Part shown: positions 6,485-8,557 of the stretch, piece by piece
Layout of the letters: each line of letters opens with the position of its first letter
Numbering within the stretch: the stretch's first letter is position 1
Program-made: the position numbers and the translations under genes
The notes under the pieces: generated by a model
Seen by the model: only the letters and a program-made list of their open reading frames with translations
Databases searched by the model: none
Told to the model about the DNA's origin: nothing
Origin: an uncultured Saprospiraceae bacterium
GTDB lineage: Bacteria; Bacteroidota; Bacteroidia; Chitinophagales; Saprospiraceae
NCBI GenBank assembly: GCA_937942465.1
Contig: CALDEO010000062.1
Coordinates: forward strand, 1-8,557
Direction of reading: 5' to 3'
Length of the DNA stretch: 8,557 nucleotides

Positions 6485-8557
6485 TTAATAAGACCCAATA
6501 AATCGTCTAACAAACCACTCTACGGCAAGTAACAAGATTGCTATCCCGAGTATCCACCAGAGGTTGAGCAGGGAGTTGGTCTTAGTAGATTCGTACAATA
6601 CAGGTTTTAACTTGTTTTCGCTAGTCAGTATATTCTCAAGAGTTGATATTTGAGAAGGGTAGAATAGTGCTCCATCAGACTGTGTAGATAGCTGATTAAG
6701 TATATTATGCCTCGCCGTCAGATCATATGATTCTAGATCGATGGACTGTATTGTAAATTTCCCTTTATCCTTAAGCACAGTGCCATTACTATTGGTCTGA
6801 GATTTGAAAGTGTAACTGCCTGCATTGAGACCACTTACCGGTAGAGTGTAGTAGTCATTGGTACGACTCATCGTATATGAGAATGTCTCTTTGTTTTCAT
6901 TCTCGATGTCTATGCTTACCTCTGCCTCATTGATTGATTCGTAGTTAGCATTGAATAGTTGTGCCTCGAAATATACGGACTCATTCTCTTTATATAATTT
7001 CTTATTGGTCCGTGTCCGGAATTTTCGTTTATCCTCTTTCACACTTAAGTACTGCACCGACTGCATCAATAGTTCTTTGATGACATCGTAGTTTTGAGTC
7101 TGTACATAGTTAAATAGTTTCCATCTCCAGATCCCTTCTGCAGTCAATACACCAGTACGTTGGCCACTGTTTTCGCTGAATGCAAGGAGAGGATAGTCTG
7201 TTTTTATATCACCCACCTTTTGATTTAAGGCAACGTAGGTTTTTGGACCTAAGTCAAACTCCGCAAAGATAGATGTGATCGGAGGATACGATCCTATGTT
7301 CTGTTTTAGATTATCAGACAACTTGAATAAGGTAAACCCAGAGTTGACAGTCGCTTGTACTTTATTACTCAGTTTCTGGCTTGCTTTGATATTGACTGTT
7401 GACTGATTGTTGTTGAACATTGCTAAGTCGGTCTGTTGACCAACGATATACAAGGACGGTATTTTCTTACTCTTGATGTCATTGATTACTGATTGGATCG
7501 GGTACTTAGCACTCGGCACATCGTGTAGTATTACGAAGTCGTAATCCTTGACATTAATATTTGTATTGCTTGCATATGTAAGGTCAAGCTCATAGTTTTT
7601 ATTTTGCGAAAGCATACTCCTCACCGCTGAGATATCTGGATTGGGAGCATGTGCTACGATCAGGATCTGTTGTCTTGCATCGAGTACTTCGATGTAGAAG
7701 TCCTTATAGTTATTATCCAATATATCCTCTCCAGCGACCTTATTAAGAGCCACTCGGTACTGATTGATACCTGGTTGTTTGATATCAATCTCAAAAGTAA
7801 AAGTCTTAAAGTAGTTATTGCTTTTGATATTAATATTCTCACGGTTCAGGGTATTGGCCTTGCCACCGCTGATCTTAGATATCGATAGCTTACTAGACTG
7901 ACTGACGCAGTTACTCGCTTGGATATCTACTTGGATAGACACTTTATCACCTAGATAAGCGATCTGATTGTGAAAAACATTTTTCACCCAGAGATCTTTA
8001 CGTAGGGTAGTGTCACCACGAGCGATCGTATAGATCGGCGTCTTGATGTTATAGTTGCCGTATATCGGGTTCTTACCTTCATTGTATATACCGTCAGAGC
8101 TGAGGATTACTGCTCCTAGGTTTTGGTCGGCATAGTTGTCCTTGACATATTGTAGTGCCTGATCAAGATTACTTGTCCTCGCTTCTAAGCTGTCAGCTGC
8201 GGTGTCCGCTACCTTCGATCCAAACTTATGATACTTGACATCATAGAGCTTAGAAAGATTTGCGTTAAGCGATGAAATACGGGTCTCATATGCCGCTAGA
8301 GAGTCTGCATTTGATGATAGACCGATAGAGTTGGACTGGTCATCGAGGACAACTACAATAGGATTTTTTTGGTCCTGAAATACAGATCGGATAAATGGAT
8401 CTAACAGTAAGAATACGATCAATGCGATCGCAGTACCTCTTAACATGGCCAGCACGTAAGGCAACCAAGCCTTTTGCTCACCAAGCGTTTTGTTTTTATA
8501 ATATAATACTATGGCATAGATCAGGCCTATGAGTGGGCATAATATGTAGTACCAATC
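6485..8557 (-). CDS. Membrane protein with vWA domain and GATase-like fold (N-terminus outside window)
   Basis: The frame is open to the right edge with 690 residues visible, so the TTG at 8464 is not a real start. Counting from the edge: TM helix about 3-20; cytoplasmic loop; TM helix about 36-54; vWA fold (about 65-180) with complete MIDAS, D73-x-S75-x-S77, T128 and SDG (D155); an Ig-like region (about 190-290); a flavodoxin/class I amidotransferase-like fold (about 296-430, ILIVAHAPN) with no visible catalytic Cys; the conserved GIWRWKLFNY (475-484) and VKEDKRKF; a second Ig-like region (about 510-600); and a C-terminal TM (about 667-683) ending RRFIGSY. The soluble part is probably periplasmic. 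Homologues of this architecture are frequent in Bacteroidota, usually annotated only as vWA or hypothetical proteins and related to the BatA/BatB type. An intact MIDAS suggests metal-dependent protein binding. Substrate and pathway are unknown. Confidence 0.85.
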   Translation of the reverse strand, partial: DWYYILCPLIGLIYAIVLYYKNKTLGEQKAWLPYVLAMLRGTAIALIVFLLLDPFIRSVFQDQKNPIVVVLDDQSNSIGLSSNADSLAAYETRISSLNANLSKLYDVKYHKFGSKVADTAADSLEARTSNLDQALQYVKDNYADQNLGAVILSSDGIYNEGKNPIYGNYNIKTPIYTIARGDTTLRKDLWVKNVFHNQIAYLGDKVSIQVDIQASNCVSQSSKLSISKISGGKANTLNRENINIKSNNYFKTFTFEIDIKQPGINQYRVALNKVAGEDILDNNYKDFYIEVLDARQQILIVAHAPNPDISAVRSMLSQNKNYELDLTYASNTNINVKDYDFVILHDVPSAKYPIQSVINDIKSKKIPSLYIVGQQTDLAMFNNNQSTVNIKASQKLSNKVQATVNSGFTLFKLSDNLKQNIGSYPPITSIFAEFDLGPKTYVALNQKVGDIKTDYPLLAFSENSGQRTGVLTAEGIWRWKLFNYVQTQNYDVIKELLMQSVQYLSVKEDKRKFRTRTNKKLYKENESVYFEAQLFNANYESINEAEVSIDIENENKETFSYTMSRTNDYYTLPVSGLNAGSYTFKSQTNSNGTVLKDKGKFTIQSIDLESYDLTARHNILNQLSTQSDGALFYPSQISTLENILTSENKLKPVLYESTKTNSLLNLWWILGIAILLLAVEWFVRRFIGSY

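Noticed and set aside
8423..8432. TGCGATCGCA palindrome, resembling the cyanobacterial HIP1 element
   Set aside because: Only one copy was noticed and it lies inside a coding region; HIP1 is meaningful only as a highly repeated element.
8462..8464. TTG start for the vWA gene
   Set aside because: The frame continues without a stop for 31 more codons to the window edge and encodes another membrane helix, so the gene is simply cut by the edge.

Overview
This 8.56 kb window carries seven protein-coding genes, two of them cut by the window edges. It has no RNA genes, CRISPR array or recognisable mobile element. It looks like ordinary chromosome of a Bacteroidota bacterium. The evidence is moderate-to-low GC, A-rich leaders with no clear Shine-Dalgarno at the two plus-strand starts, a ComEC with no recognisable beta-lactamase motif next to a multi-HhH ComEA-like protein, a PorT-like outer-membrane barrel, and a large vWA/pseudo-amidotransferase membrane protein of a type common in that phylum. 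Family or genus cannot be settled from the sequence alone.

Layout from left to right: (1) the last 62 codons of class I fructose-1,6-bisphosphatase on the plus strand; (2) converging on it, a two-gene minus-strand operon, comEC followed by a triple-HhH ComEA-like gene, joined by a 4-bp ATGA overlap; (3) a 213-bp divergent intergenic region; (4) a plus-strand pair, a membrane-anchored OmpA-family protein with what looks like a degenerate extra OmpA fold, then a membrane protein with a coiled coil and two copies of an EGIGPK-type helix-hairpin-helix domain; (5) a strong rho-independent terminator; (6) a monocistronic minus-strand outer-membrane beta-barrel gene; (7) a 233-bp gap with no gene; (8) a minus-strand gene open to the right edge, for a membrane protein with a vWA fold that keeps its metal site.

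The comEC/comEA-like operon probably moves transforming DNA across the inner membrane. The OmpA/HhH pair is a plausible two-protein envelope module: one partner binds peptidoglycan, and the other is predicted to place HhH domains in the cytoplasm. That pair, divergent from the DNA-uptake operon, is the most interesting and least understood part of the window. The other genes look like conserved chromosomal genes. Nothing here proves a new system. The linkage hypotheses below are inference.
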